This document shows, piece after piece, positions 35,667-44,372 of a stretch of DNA of 64,000 bases. The stretch is from Mesorhizobium sp. WSM4311 (GTDB lineage Bacteria; Pseudomonadota; Alphaproteobacteria; Rhizobiales; Rhizobiaceae). The notes beneath the pieces were generated by a model that ran no database searches, had not been told where the DNA came from, and saw nothing but the letters and a program-made list of their open reading frames with translations. A program made the translations under genes and the position numbers. The stretch spans positions 62,001-126,000 of the forward strand of contig NZ_NSFV01000005.1 of assembly GCF_002295115.1 (NCBI RefSeq). Reading direction: 5' to 3'. How positions within the stretch are numbered: position 1 is the stretch's first letter; each line of letters starts with the position of its first letter.

Positions 35667-35765
35667 GTGCATGTCGCCCAAAAGTGACCTCGGTTTTGCG
35701 AGGACGGCATGCACAGAACAACAATCCAGAGCGCGTCGCATGAATCCGTTTCGGCGCGACGCGCT
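35667..35765. repeat. Bipartite rhizobial palindrome, GCATGTCGCCCAAAAGTG family (copy 1)
   Basis: Module 1 spans 35667-35713, with arms GTGCATG...GCATGCAC and the conserved core CATGTCGCCCAAAAGTG. Module 2 is a perfect hairpin, AGCGCGTCGC (35730-35739) with GCGACGCGCT (35756-35765). A second copy lies at 36668-36755. This bipartite element is common in Mesorhizobium. The rest of 35643-35988 (346 bases upstream of sdhC) holds no supported gene. Confidence 0.78.
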
Positions 35766-35988
35766 TAGCCTCAGATGGAAACGCGGCATTGCCGCTTCCG
35801 GTTGCGACTTCGGACAGGCGGTTTCTAATGCTCTTTTTGCACCGCGTCAAAGCCAGAAAATCGTTTTGGAAACGTCATTTAGTCTGACAAAAAAGGCAGG
35901 CTCGGGCTTCAATCGATTAGCGGTGGAGGACCCAAGGCCGGCTCGATATCGCTGCAGTGCAGCATAAGCGACTTCTTGGCCGTGCGGC

Positions 35989-36429
35989 CTAGCGCTTGCA
36001 GGTCTGCGGCGTCGAGCCCCTCTTCATCACCAGCGCCTCACGCCCGTCGATCACGATTGCGTTATGCGTGGCGGCTTCCTGGTAGCGGCTGGACTGGTTG
36101 GCGGGCGACGCCGCAAACTCTTCGGTCGCGCCATTCGGCTCGATCACACGCAACGACGAGCCGAGGTTTTGGATGGTGATCGCGCTGCCATTGCCGCATC
36201 CATAGGTTGCCGTACCCACTGTGGATCGCGGCGCGGTGAGGTCGGTGGTGATCTTGGTTGCCGGTGCAGGAGGCGCCGATGCCGGGGGCGTCGCGGCTGC
36301 GATGGACTGCCGAGCCGGCGCAGGCGGGACGACATTGGCCGCCTTCGGCGCGCCATCCTGCGGCACACAGGCCGCAACGACGGCAAGCAACGGGAAAACG
36401 GACACCCGAACCGTCCGGCGTAATCCCAT
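35989..36429 (-). CDS. Probable lipoprotein with MliC-like (lysozyme inhibitor) domain
   Basis: A 146-residue protein. The N-terminus has a signal peptide with a lipobox, LLAVVAAC (Cys21), then a Pro/Ala-rich linker (about 25-60). The C-terminal part, YGCGNGSAITIQN, SSRYQ, REALVMKRG and the final Cys, resembles membrane-bound C-type lysozyme inhibitors (MliC). The match is by eye and moderate. Such proteins protect the envelope from host lysozyme. No operon partner is seen. Confidence 0.65.
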   Translation of the reverse strand: MGLRRTVRVSVFPLLAVVAACVPQDGAPKAANVVPPAPARQSIAAATPPASAPPAPATKITTDLTAPRSTVGTATYGCGNGSAITIQNLGSSLRVIEPNGATEEFAASPANQSSRYQEAATHNAIVIDGREALVMKRGSTPQTCKR

Positions 36430-36667
36430 ATGCTGTCCTCCCGCGCGGCAGACTAGCCACGATGTTGCGCCCAGATCAAGGTTGCCCCGAGGCTGCCTTT
36501 AAATCCATTCGATGCCGGCCGCGATGGTGCCGCCAAGCATGGCCGAATGATGGCTATCGGGTTTTCACTCCAGTCGGGAATTAACCATGTTTGACGAGAC
36601 ATCGCCGCGCAACGCGCCGGCCTCTTAACAAAGGTTAAGAAAAGGTTAATTTCTGATTCGAGGAGCC

Positions 36668-36755
36668 ATGCATGTCGCCCAAAAGTGCGTCAGCGGTTTT
36701 GGGGCAATGACATGCATCCAGACAAGTAACCAAAAAGCGTGTCTCGACGCGCTTT
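36668..36755. repeat. Bipartite rhizobial palindrome, GCATGTCGCCCAAAAGTG family (copy 2)
   Basis: ATGCATGTC (36668-36676) pairs with GACATGCAT (36709-36717) and the core CATGTCGCCCAAAAGTG is the same as in copy 1, 1 kb away. The second module is shortened here to AAAGCG...CGCTTT (about 36734-36755). It lies within the 349-base gap 36430-36778, immediately upstream of a secreted-protein gene, and nothing else is seen in that gap. Confidence 0.75.
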
Positions 36756-36778
36756 GGCCTCTAACCATCGGGAAGACC

Positions 36779-37141
36779 ATGCGTTCGAACTCAAGCAGAT
36801 CACGCCTCTCGGCGCTTATCGTGGCCGTCTCGCTCGCCGGCCTGGCGACGCCCACGCTGGCCAATGGACGCCACCAGGATCGCGTCTATGCCGATTCCTT
36901 CGGCAATCTCGTCATCGACAGCGCGGCCGGCTACAAGCGCATCATCGTCGGCCAAGGCAAGCTGGCCAAGAAGCTGGCCGACTACACCAGCGCCGGCCAG
37001 CCCAAGGTGATCTACCAGAACGAATCCGACGAGATTTCAGGCTATGGCGATTGCTACCGGCCGCCGGTCTTCGTCAAAGGCCGCAGCTATATGTACGGGC
37101 TTTCCGACGGCGAGATGCCGGAACTCAGCCCCTGCCGCTAG
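36779..37141 (+). CDS. Small secreted protein, unknown
   Basis: A 120-residue protein with a cleavable signal peptide (about 1-30, ending TPTLANG). The mature part contains FGNLVIDSAAGYKRIIVG and two Cys (in GDCYRPP and SPCR) that may form a disulphide. Short and basic to neutral. The ATG at 36779 follows GGGAAG at normal spacing. I do not recognise the family; similar proteins seem rhizobia-specific. A perfect hairpin follows 5 bases after the stop. Confidence 0.75.
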   Translation: MRSNSSRSRLSALIVAVSLAGLATPTLANGRHQDRVYADSFGNLVIDSAAGYKRIIVGQGKLAKKLADYTSAGQPKVIYQNESDEISGYGDCYRPPVFVKGRSYMYGLSDGEMPELSPCR

Positions 37142-37146
37142 TACAA

Positions 37147-37171
37147 TTCGCCGTTTCACGGAAACGGCGAA
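37147..37171. terminator. Perfect hairpin between convergent genes
   Basis: TTCGCCGTTT (37147-37156) and AAACGGCGAA (37162-37171) pair perfectly around a 5-base loop. It lies 5 bases after the secreted-protein stop and 31 bases from the end of the leftward diguanylate cyclase gene. There is no U-tract, so terminator strength is uncertain. Confidence 0.6.
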
Positions 37172-37202
37172 GAGATGGATCAGGATGACGTTTCGACCAA
37201 AG

Positions 37203-38414
37203 TCATGCTGATCTGGAATTGATGACGATTGCGCTGGACGACCACTCGCCTCCCGGCCCGGCCGAGACACGGACGCAGTCACGCCCGGCATTCTTTGCCA
37301 GGTAGAGCGCCTCGTCGGCGCGCCGCATGAGATCGGCGGTGGTTTCACCGGGATGAAGTTCGGCAACCCCGAAACTCGCCGTGCAGCGATTGTTCGCCGG
37401 CAGCCCGTCGATGGGCAGCGCGCCGAATGCGCTGCGCGTGCCCTCGGCGAACAGCCGGGCGGCGGCCAGATTGGTTCCGGGCAGCATGATGGCGAATTCC
37501 TCGCCGCCGATGCGGCCCGCGACATGGTGCCCGGCGGCGGCTTCGCGCAGGAAACCGGCAAAGGTCTCGATCACCCGGTCGCCGGAGGCATGGCCGAAAT
37601 TGTCGTTGATGCTCTTGAAATGATCGAGATCGGCGATGACCAGCGCGACCGGCACACCTTGCCGCATGGCGCCAAGCACGGCCTGCTCGGCCTGGCGCGT
37701 GAAGGCACCGCGATTGAGCAGTCTGGACAGCGTATCTGTCTCCGATCTCGACGTCACTTCGGCCAACACATCGCGGACAAGGATGGCCAGCGTCAGCAGC
37801 GCCATGGCCAGGGCAAAGACGGTGCCGAGCGATTGCGACACCAGCGCGTAGCTGCTTTGCAGATAGGCCTGCGGATTAGCGCCCCAGCCGCCGAGCGCAT
37901 GCGCGATGAACGGCTTTGAGGCGAACTGCACGCCGCTGGCGGCGAGCACCGCCATCAGGATACGATCGAGCCGGCCACGCCTTTGCCTGGACGACCAGAC
38001 GATGGCCAATCCGACGAATTGCATGACGGCATAGGGGAGCTGGTAGGCCATCATGCGCACCAGCGACTGGCGCGGCAGGTCTTGCACGAAATAGACGACG
38101 ATGGTGGCGGCGACCAGGAAGAACAGCATCGGCGACCATGGCGGCGCGACGCCGTATTTGCGGGCCAGTCCGACGTTGAAGGCTATTGTTGCGCCCAGGA
38201 AAACCGCGAAGGCGGTGACCACCGGCAGCCGGGCATCGGTGAAGGCGGGAATGCTGAATTCGATCGCCGAATAGACCATGCCCAGGACATAGCCAGAAGC
38301 AAACCAGCGCGCCGGGGCGCGGCCGACATCATGAAACGCCACCGCCATGAAGGATGCCGCCAGCAGGCCGGCAACCGACAGATTGATCAACAAGATAAAG
38401 TTCGCGCCGCTCAT
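37203..38414 (-). CDS. Membrane-bound diguanylate cyclase (GGDEF)
   Basis: A 403-residue protein with about six membrane helices in the first 210 residues and a C-terminal GGDEF domain. The active-site motif is GGEEF (in RIGGEEFAI) and the metal-binding region LVIADLDHFKSINDNFGH is intact, so it should make c-di-GMP. The RxxD inhibitory site is absent (AGHH stands in its place), so feedback inhibition is unlikely. The signal for the N-terminal domain is unknown. A second, similar cyclase lies 74 bases upstream. Confidence 0.9.
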   Translation of the reverse strand: MSGANFILLINLSVAGLLAASFMAVAFHDVGRAPARWFASGYVLGMVYSAIEFSIPAFTDARLPVVTAFAVFLGATIAFNVGLARKYGVAPPWSPMLFFLVAATIVVYFVQDLPRQSLVRMMAYQLPYAVMQFVGLAIVWSSRQRRGRLDRILMAVLAASGVQFASKPFIAHALGGWGANPQAYLQSSYALVSQSLGTVFALAMALLTLAILVRDVLAEVTSRSETDTLSRLLNRGAFTRQAEQAVLGAMRQGVPVALVIADLDHFKSINDNFGHASGDRVIETFAGFLREAAAGHHVAGRIGGEEFAIMLPGTNLAAARLFAEGTRSAFGALPIDGLPANNRCTASFGVAELHPGETTADLMRRADEALYLAKNAGRDCVRVSAGPGGEWSSSAIVINSRSA

Positions 38415-38488
38415 CTCTTTCGCACCCCGTGTCTCACCTAAACACCTACGGGCGAAAAAGACGTTAACGTGAGGCGGGATACACGGCT

Positions 38489-39685
38489 TCAGCCGGCCTT
38501 GGACGGCTCCGGCACGAACAACGTTTCGGGCCGTTCGTACGACAGGCGCACGCTGTCGCGGCCATTTTTCTTGGCCTTGTAAAGCGCCTCGTCGGCACGC
38601 CGCATCAACGGCTCCAGCGCTTCCTCGCCGCTGCGGGCCGCCACGCCGAAACTGGCGGTGACCTTGGTGCCGGCGGGAAGCCCGTCGACGCCGCCTGCCG
38701 AGTAGAGCGTGCGCACAGCCTCGGCGAACAGGCGCGCGGCGGCGAGATCGCTGAGCGGCAGGAGCACAGCGAACTCCTCGCCGCCGATGCGTCCGGCAGC
38801 GCCGCGCGCGCCGGTGGCCGACCGGAGCTTGGCGGCGAAATCAGCGATCACCCGGTCGCCGGCGGCATGCCCGTGCACATCGTTGAGCGCCTTGAAATGA
38901 TCGAGGTCGGCCAGTACCAGCGCCACCGGGAACCTGGCCATCGCGCAGTGTCGCAGGAGCTGGGCCGCGCGCTCCTCGAAGCCGCGCCGGTTGAGCAGGC
39001 CCGAAAGCGGATCGGTGTGCGTCTCGGCCTTCAGGGCCTTCATGACGTCGAGCGCCGCGGCGGTGAACAGGCAGAGCGCGATCAGCAGCGACAGCAGCGC
39101 ATGCGACAGCAGCGCCGTCGTCCAGTAGGACGAGCTGTAGAATCCATCATAGCTGGTGAACGGCCCGTGCGCGATGACGACGACGAGGGTTCGCACGAAG
39201 AAGTTGAGGCCCGACAGCAGCGACAGCACGAACAGGATCTTCTCGGTCGGGCCATTGTTGCGCACCGGGCGCAATTCGGCGGCCACCAGAAGGCTGAGAC
39301 CGCCGAAGGCGAAATTCATCGCCAGGATACGCCAAGTGAGATCCGGCGCGACAAAGAGGAACCAGCAGAACGAGGCCAGACCGCCACCGGTCAGCACGCC
39401 GATCGCCACATAGGGCACCTTGCGGCCATAACGGGCGACGATTGCGCCCGACAGGCAGCAGCCGGCGATGGCGAAGCAGATGTTGGACACCAGCTTGGTC
39501 AGCACCATGCCGATGGGCAAGGTGAAATACTGGAACAGAAAGCCGGGCGCCGAAACACAATAGCTGAGCGCCAGCACGGCCAGATAGGGCCGGTGACGCT
39601 GATAGGCCCATAGCACGAAGAAGGCCGCGCCGAGGGCCAGCGCGATCGTCGGATTGAGCAGCGCTATGAACAGGCCGGTGTCCAA
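38489..39685 (-). CDS. Membrane-bound diguanylate cyclase (GGDEF), paralogue of the neighbour
   Basis: A 398-residue protein of the same design as the gene at 37203: about six membrane helices, then a GGDEF domain with RIGGEEFAVLLP and LVLADLDHFKALNDVHGHAAGDRVI. Again there is no RxxD site (ARGAAG instead). The close spacing and shared C-terminal pattern RRADEALYKAKKNGRDSVRL suggest tandem duplication. It may be co-transcribed with the downstream cyclase. Confidence 0.9.
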   Translation of the reverse strand: MDTGLFIALLNPTIALALGAAFFVLWAYQRHRPYLAVLALSYCVSAPGFLFQYFTLPIGMVLTKLVSNICFAIAGCCLSGAIVARYGRKVPYVAIGVLTGGGLASFCWFLFVAPDLTWRILAMNFAFGGLSLLVAAELRPVRNNGPTEKILFVLSLLSGLNFFVRTLVVVIAHGPFTSYDGFYSSSYWTTALLSHALLSLLIALCLFTAAALDVMKALKAETHTDPLSGLLNRRGFEERAAQLLRHCAMARFPVALVLADLDHFKALNDVHGHAAGDRVIADFAAKLRSATGARGAAGRIGGEEFAVLLPLSDLAAARLFAEAVRTLYSAGGVDGLPAGTKVTASFGVAARSGEEALEPLMRRADEALYKAKKNGRDSVRLSYERPETLFVPEPSKAG

Positions 39686-39783
39686 AGGACGGTGACTTCC
39701 CCTCGCTTTACGTCAGGGAAGACCTTAGCGCGCAAGCCCAAACAAGCGGTTAAGCCCGAACGCATATGCGGACCGCGCGAATG

Positions 39784-39818
39784 AAAAAGACCCCGGAACC
39801 GCAATGCGGTCCGGGGTC
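39784..39818 (-). terminator. Intrinsic terminator of leuC
   Basis: On the minus strand GACCCCGG (from 39818) pairs with CCGGGGTC (to 39789) with inner stem CCGC/GCGG and one bulged base, followed by TTTTT (39788-39784). It is 30 bases beyond the leuC stop. Confidence 0.92.
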
Positions 39819-39848
39819 CGGCAATCATCGGAACGTGTGGACCGGAGG

Positions 39849-41258
39849 TTATTTCCAGTCGCGGATGTCGACGAAGTGGCCGGCGATCGCCGCCGCCGCC
39901 GCCATGGCCGGCGACACCAGATGGGTGCGGCCCTTGAAGCCTTGCCTTCCCTCGAAATTGCGGTTCGAGGTCGAGGCGCAGCGTTCATGCGGCTTCAGCC
40001 GGTCGTCGTTCATGGCAAGGCACATCGAGCAACCCGGCTCGCGCCAGTCGAAGCCGGCGGCGAGGAAGATCTTGTCGAGGCCCTCGGCTTCCGCCTGTTC
40101 CTTGACCAGGCCGGAGCCCGGCACGATCATGGCGTTGACGCGCGGATTGACGGTCTTGCCCTCGATTACCTTGGCGGCGGCGCGAAGATCCTCGATGCGG
40201 CCATTGGTGCAGGAACCGATGAAGACACGGTCGAGCGCGATGTCGGTGATCTTGGTGCCCGGCGTCAGGCCCATATAGTCCAGCGCCCGCTGCTTGGAGG
40301 TGCGCTTGTTCTCGTCGGCGATATCGTCCGGGTTCGGCACGATGCCTTGCACGGAGACGACATCCTCGGGCGACGAGCCCCAGGAAACGATCGGCGGCAG
40401 CTTGGCCGCGTCGAGCACGATCACCTTGTCGAAATGCGCGCCTTCGTCCGACTGCAGCGTCTTCCAATAGGCGAGCGCGGCGTCCCAGGCCGCGCCCTTC
40501 GGCGCGCGCGGCTTGTCCTTGACATAGGCGAAGGTGGTCTCGTCGGCGGCTATCAGGCCGGCGCGCGCGCCGCCCTCGATCGACATGTTGCAGATCGTCA
40601 TGCGGCCTTCCATCGACAGCGAGCGGATCGCCTCGCCGGCATATTCGATGACATAGCCGGTGCCGCCAGCGGTGCCGATCTCGCCGATGATGGCGAGGAT
40701 GATGTCCTTGGCGGTGACGCCTTCCGGCAGCTGGCCGTCGACGCGCACCAGCATGTTCTTGGCCTTGCGCTGGATCAGCGTCTGCGTCGCCAGCACATGC
40801 TCGACTTCCGACGTGCCGATGCCGTGCGCCAGCGCGCCGAACGCGCCATGCGTCGAAGTGTGGCTGTCGCCGCACACGATCGTCATGCCGGGCAGCGTAA
40901 AGCCCTGCTCGGGACCGATGATGTGGACGATGCCCTGGCGGATATCGTTCTCGGAATAATATTCGACGCCGAAGTCCTTGGCGTTCTTGGCCAGCGCCTC
41001 GACCTGGATGCGGCTTTGCTCGTTCTTGATGCCGAACTTGCGCTCGGGCGAGGTTGAGACATTGTGATCGACGACTGCCAGCGTCTTTTCCGGATGGCGG
41101 ACCTTGCGGCCGCTCAGGCGCAGGCCTTCGAAGGCCTGCGGGCTGGTCACTTCATGGACCAGGTGCCGGTCGATATAGAGCAGGCAGGTGCCGTCGTCCT
41201 GGCGGTCGACGACGTGGTCGTCGAAAATCTTGTCGTAGAGGGTGCGCGGTGCGCTCAT
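39849..41258 (-). CDS. leuC: 3-isopropylmalate dehydratase large subunit
   Basis: A 469-residue aconitase-family enzyme that interconverts 2- and 3-isopropylmalate in leucine synthesis, needing LeuD. The [4Fe-4S] ligand cysteines are in GSCTNGR and GCSMCLAM. Other fixed blocks are [15 protein letters not shown] and [19 protein letters not shown]. No leuD lies nearby; in rhizobia leuC and leuD are commonly separate. The gene stands alone with its own terminator. Confidence 0.97.
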   Translation of the reverse strand: MSAPRTLYDKIFDDHVVDRQDDGTCLLYIDRHLVHEVTSPQAFEGLRLSGRKVRHPEKTLAVVDHNVSTSPERKFGIKNEQSRIQVEALAKNAKDFGVEYYSENDIRQGIVHIIGPEQGFTLPGMTIVCGDSHTSTHGAFGALAHGIGTSEVEHVLATQTLIQRKAKNMLVRVDGQLPEGVTAKDIILAIIGEIGTAGGTGYVIEYAGEAIRSLSMEGRMTICNMSIEGGARAGLIAADETTFAYVKDKPRAPKGAAWDAALAYWKTLQSDEGAHFDKVIVLDAAKLPPIVSWGSSPEDVVSVQGIVPNPDDIADENKRTSKQRALDYMGLTPGTKITDIALDRVFIGSCTNGRIEDLRAAAKVIEGKTVNPRVNAMIVPGSGLVKEQAEAEGLDKIFLAAGFDWREPGCSMCLAMNDDRLKPHERCASTSNRNFEGRQGFKGRTHLVSPAMAAAAAIAGHFVDIRDWK

Positions 41259-41328
41259 GTGCGTAGATCCGTCGATATGAGAATGGGAAGAGTGTAACGC
41301 CGCAGCCCCTTGGCCCGGCGAAAGCGGT

Positions 41329-41457
41329 CTAGCTAAGTCGGCTGGTCAAAGCGCCGCAGACGCGCGCGGAGAAGCGCGACGGCAGGCGTTTTCTGTCCTG
41401 CAGCACGAACCCCTTGTAGGCCGGATCGCCAAAAAGCTCTTCCATGGCGTGGCTCAT
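41329..41457 (-). CDS. Possible small protein of 42 residues, unknown
   Basis: A short frame beginning [20 protein letters not shown] and ending GALTSRLS. Its amino-acid composition and codon use look coding (many third-position G/C), and it sits alone upstream of the leuC start on the same strand. No Shine-Dalgarno is visible. The remainder of 41259-41622 (364 bases) holds a hairpin at 41567-41595 and nothing else I can support. Confidence 0.35.
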   Translation of the reverse strand: MSHAMEELFGDPAYKGFVLQDRKRLPSRFSARVCGALTSRLS

Positions 41458-41566
41458 ACCAATGTTTTGGCTTTTCGGCAATTGCGGCGTGGCCTGGCGG
41501 GCTCCCCGCCCTCACTTACACATCTTCAGGGGCAGGAAGGGCACCAAGCTCGACGAACTCGCGCCT

Positions 41567-41595
41567 TTCCTCTCCCCCCTCCGGAGGGAGAGGAA
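41567..41595. repeat. CCTCTCCC...GGGAGAGG hairpin downstream of a methyltransferase gene
   Basis: TTCCTCTCCC (41567-41576) pairs perfectly with GGGAGAGGAA (41586-41595) around CCCTCCGGA. It lies 28 bases beyond the stop of the leftward methyltransferase gene, so may end its transcript. Related in sequence to the TCTCCCCCC repeat family found at 28781 and 43166. Confidence 0.6.
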
Positions 41596-41622
41596 GGCAG
41601 CCAAGATCGGGGAACTCGCAGC

Positions 41623-42258
41623 TCACATCACCTCGAACACAAAAGTCTTCACCAGCGCATCCGGCTCGGCGATCGCGTAGCAGCGAAACCACGGACTTTG
41701 CTCGACCGGCCGCCATTTTCTCGCCTGCTCCAATTCGTCGAACACGGCCTGAAACCCGCCGCTCTCGAACACCTGGTCGCGCACGGTGAAGATAGCGTGG
41801 CCGCGCTTTTTGGTGATGCGCACCAGTTCGTGCAGGCCCGCCGCCGGCGCGTGGCTGATGGTGAACACGCCGGTCGAGAAGAAGGCGCGGAAATGACCAT
41901 CCGGCCAGGGTAGCTTCCCGCCCAGCATCGCCTGTTTCAGCTCGCTATAGGCGTTGCGGCTGCCGGCGATCTTCAGCATGTCGTCCGAGAGATCCAGCCC
42001 GGCAATGTCGCCATAGCCCAGCGCCTTCAGCGACGGACCCGACAGGCCGGTGCCGCAGCCGGCATCGAGCAGCGGCCCTTCGCCAGCCGGAACATGGCGC
42101 GCCACCCAGGCGGTGATCAGGAACGGCAGGAGATAGCCGAGCGAGGCGGTCTCGCTGTCATAGGTCGCGGCCCAGGCGGCATAGGCCTGCGCCAGTGTTT
42201 CCGGCGTGTCCGCGCCATAGACGGAATCCAGCGCCGCATTGGCCTTGTCGACCTTCAT
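41623..42258 (-). CDS. Class I SAM-dependent methyltransferase
   Basis: A 211-residue methyltransferase with the SAM-binding sequence LLDAGCGTGLSGPSLKALGY (about 63-82) and IAGLDLSDDML. Later blocks GVFTISHAPAAGLHEL and FTVRDQVFE are typical of 'methyltransferase domain' small proteins. The substrate cannot be inferred. It has no clear operon partner: the ABC transporter permease stop lies upstream by about 50 bases on the same strand. Confidence 0.85.
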   Translation of the reverse strand: MKVDKANAALDSVYGADTPETLAQAYAAWAATYDSETASLGYLLPFLITAWVARHVPAGEGPLLDAGCGTGLSGPSLKALGYGDIAGLDLSDDMLKIAGSRNAYSELKQAMLGGKLPWPDGHFRAFFSTGVFTISHAPAAGLHELVRITKKRGHAIFTVRDQVFESGGFQAVFDELEQARKWRPVEQSPWFRCYAIAEPDALVKTFVFEVM

Positions 42259-42308
42259 GAGACCTCCCTCGATGTCGACAGGATCGTAACCCTGTCCTCA
42301 CCCAAAAA

Positions 42309-43124
42309 CTATTCCTCGTGCTGGCGGCGCAGGCGCCGCTCCAGCGCCCTGAGCGCCAGCGACAGGCCGACGGTCAGGATGAGATAGATATAGGCAACGA
42401 TCGAATAGGTCTCGAAGAAGCGGAACGAGCCGGCGGCATAGATCTTGCCCATCTGGGTGATGTCGGCGACGCCGAGCACCGAGACCAGCGAGGAATCCTT
42501 GACCAAAGCGACGAAATCATTGCCGAGCGGCGGCAATATGGTGCGGATCGCCTGCGGAAAGACGATCAGCCGGAAGCGTTGCGCACGGCTCAGCCCAAGC
42601 GCCTTGGCCGCCTCGATCTGGCCCTTCTCGACCGCCTGGATGCCGGCGCGGAAGACCTCCGAGATGAAGGCGGAGTAGCCGATGGTCAGCGCCATGATGG
42701 CCCGCCACAACAGCGACACGTCGCGCACCAGGAGCTCACCCAGATAGCCCGCGCTTTGCAGCGGCGCGGTCAGCGCGTTCCAGGCCGCGACGAAGGCCGG
42801 CGCGCCGGCAAAGGCGATCCAGAACAACAGTACCAGGATCGGCACGCCGCGGATGATCTCGACATAGAAGCGCGCGATCTGGCGAAGCCAGGGCGAACCC
42901 GACAAGCCCATCAGCGCAACGCCGAGACCGATGATCGACGCCATGGCGAAGGCGACGACGGTGACGAAGACGGTGATGCCGATGCCCTTGGCGACCGTGG
43001 CGAAGACCTGGGCATAGAGATCGCTGGCCGCGATGAACAAGGCGGCCGCCAGTGCAAGCACGGCGGCAGCGGCAAGCCACCAGGGGAATTCGGCTTTGGT
43101 GGAGGATGACGAAGGCGGTGCCAT
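42309..43124 (-). CDS. Polar amino acid ABC transporter permease
   Basis: A 271-residue permease of the HisM/GlnP type with about six membrane helices. The EAA-loop reads EAAKALGLSRAQRFRLIVFPQA, the coupling helix to the ATPase. It works with the binding protein encoded upstream; no ATPase gene is in the window, so an ATPase from elsewhere must serve it. The two genes are separated by a repeat-filled gap of 269 bases. Confidence 0.93.
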   Translation of the reverse strand: MAPPSSSSTKAEFPWWLAAAAVLALAAALFIAASDLYAQVFATVAKGIGITVFVTVVAFAMASIIGLGVALMGLSGSPWLRQIARFYVEIIRGVPILVLLFWIAFAGAPAFVAAWNALTAPLQSAGYLGELLVRDVSLLWRAIMALTIGYSAFISEVFRAGIQAVEKGQIEAAKALGLSRAQRFRLIVFPQAIRTILPPLGNDFVALVKDSSLVSVLGVADITQMGKIYAAGSFRFFETYSIVAYIYLILTVGLSLALRALERRLRRQHEE

Positions 43125-43165
43125 CAGGCGCTGTCGCCGCGATGGAAGTCCCGAAAGGGTGGCGC

Positions 43166-43338
43166 CAAGGCACCCCCCTCTGGCTTGCCAGCCATCTCCC
43201 GCTCAAGGGGGGAGATCGGATCTTTGATCGGCTTTCGCCAACCATCTACGTCGACTGGAGGGCGCCGTTGGCCGAACAGCCAGTCTCCCCCCTTGAGCGG
43301 GAGATGCCCGGCAGGGCACAGGGGGGCGTTCGAGCGCA
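43166..43338. repeat. Paired inverted copies of the TCTCCC...CTCAAGGGGGGAGA repeat unit inside a transporter operon
   Basis: The left arm, from CACCCCCCTCTGG to CTCAAGGGGGGAGATC (about 43170-43218), and the right arm, from CTCCCCCCTTGAGCGG to CAGGGGGGCG (about 43284-43328), are inverted copies of one unit; the latter matches 28781-28852. They occupy almost the whole gap between the substrate-binding and permease genes. The pair can form a long cruciform, and it probably lowers expression of the permease relative to the binding protein. Confidence 0.72.
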
Positions 43339-43393
43339 AGCTCAGCGCGAATTGCCGCGCATGACCATCATGAAGTGCACGTCGCAAGGAGGC

Positions 43394-44191
43394 TCACTGC
43401 CCCATCTTGTAGTCAAGAAACCACTTCTTGTTCAACGCATCGAACGTGCCGTCCGCCTTGAGCGCGGCGATCGCGGCGTTGACCGGCTTCACCAGGTCCG
43501 ATCCCTTCGGGAAGATGAAGCCAAAGTCCTCGGTGCCGAGCGGGCCGCCGATCAGCTTGAGCTTGCCCTCGGAAGCATCGACATAGCCCTTGCCGGCGGT
43601 GCCGTCGGTCAGCACGACATCGACGTCGCCCGACTTCAGGGCCTGCACCGTGGCGCCAAAAGTCTCGAACAGTTTGATGCGCGGGTTCTGCTCATTGCCG
43701 TCGAGCACGCTGTAGACGGCGGTGTAGAAGGGCGTGGTGCCGGGCTGCGCACCGATCAGCCCGTCCTTGAAGGCGCCGAAGGTCTTGGCGTCGGTGAAGC
43801 GGCTTTCGTCGCCGCGCACCAGCATGAACTGCTCCGAGCGCATATAGGGGTCGGAGAAATCGACCTTCTCCTTGCGGTCGTCCTTGATGGTGATGCCGGT
43901 CATGCCGATGTTGTACTGGTTGTCGGAAACCGCCTGGATCATCGCGTCCCAGGAGGTGTTCCGGTAGTCGACCTTGAAATTGAGCCGCTTGGCGATTTCG
44001 TTCATCGCGTCATATTCCCAGCCGATCTGCTTGCCCGTCTTGGGATCGATGAACTGCAGCGGCGGATAGGCGTTTTCAGTCACCACCACCACTTGTTTGC
44101 CGCCGAGATCGGGCAGCGCCTGCGCGAACGCGACAACGGGCGCCAGCACCAGGGCCAGCAGGCCGGCCAGCAGCAGTTTCGACTTGGTCAT
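43394..44191 (-). CDS. Amino acid ABC transporter substrate-binding protein
   Basis: A 265-residue periplasmic-binding protein of the polar amino acid class (SBP_bac_3). A signal peptide occupies about 1-23 (LLAGLLALVLAPVVAFAQA). The mature domain has TENAYPPLQFIDPKTGKQIG and EYDAMNEIAKRL, the typical first lobe, and the ligand-site residues in DPYMRSEQFMLVRGDES. It delivers an amino acid to the permease at 42309. The promoter should be in 44192-44372. Confidence 0.93.
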   Translation of the reverse strand: MTKSKLLLAGLLALVLAPVVAFAQALPDLGGKQVVVVTENAYPPLQFIDPKTGKQIGWEYDAMNEIAKRLNFKVDYRNTSWDAMIQAVSDNQYNIGMTGITIKDDRKEKVDFSDPYMRSEQFMLVRGDESRFTDAKTFGAFKDGLIGAQPGTTPFYTAVYSVLDGNEQNPRIKLFETFGATVQALKSGDVDVVLTDGTAGKGYVDASEGKLKLIGGPLGTEDFGFIFPKGSDLVKPVNAAIAALKADGTFDALNKKWFLDYKMGQ

Positions 44192-44372
44192 GACACACTC
44201 CGGAAAATTGAAGGCGCCCGGACATGCGCCGGGCTTGCAGGAAAGACGGCGCCGACTTTAGCTTTCCGCAAGCGCCATGCAAGACGGTCCGCTGCTCAAG
44301 CTCACGCGAAAGTGGATTGCGATGCCTTCAACCTCGGAATTCAGGGATAATCCGTACCCAGCACGGCGTGGA

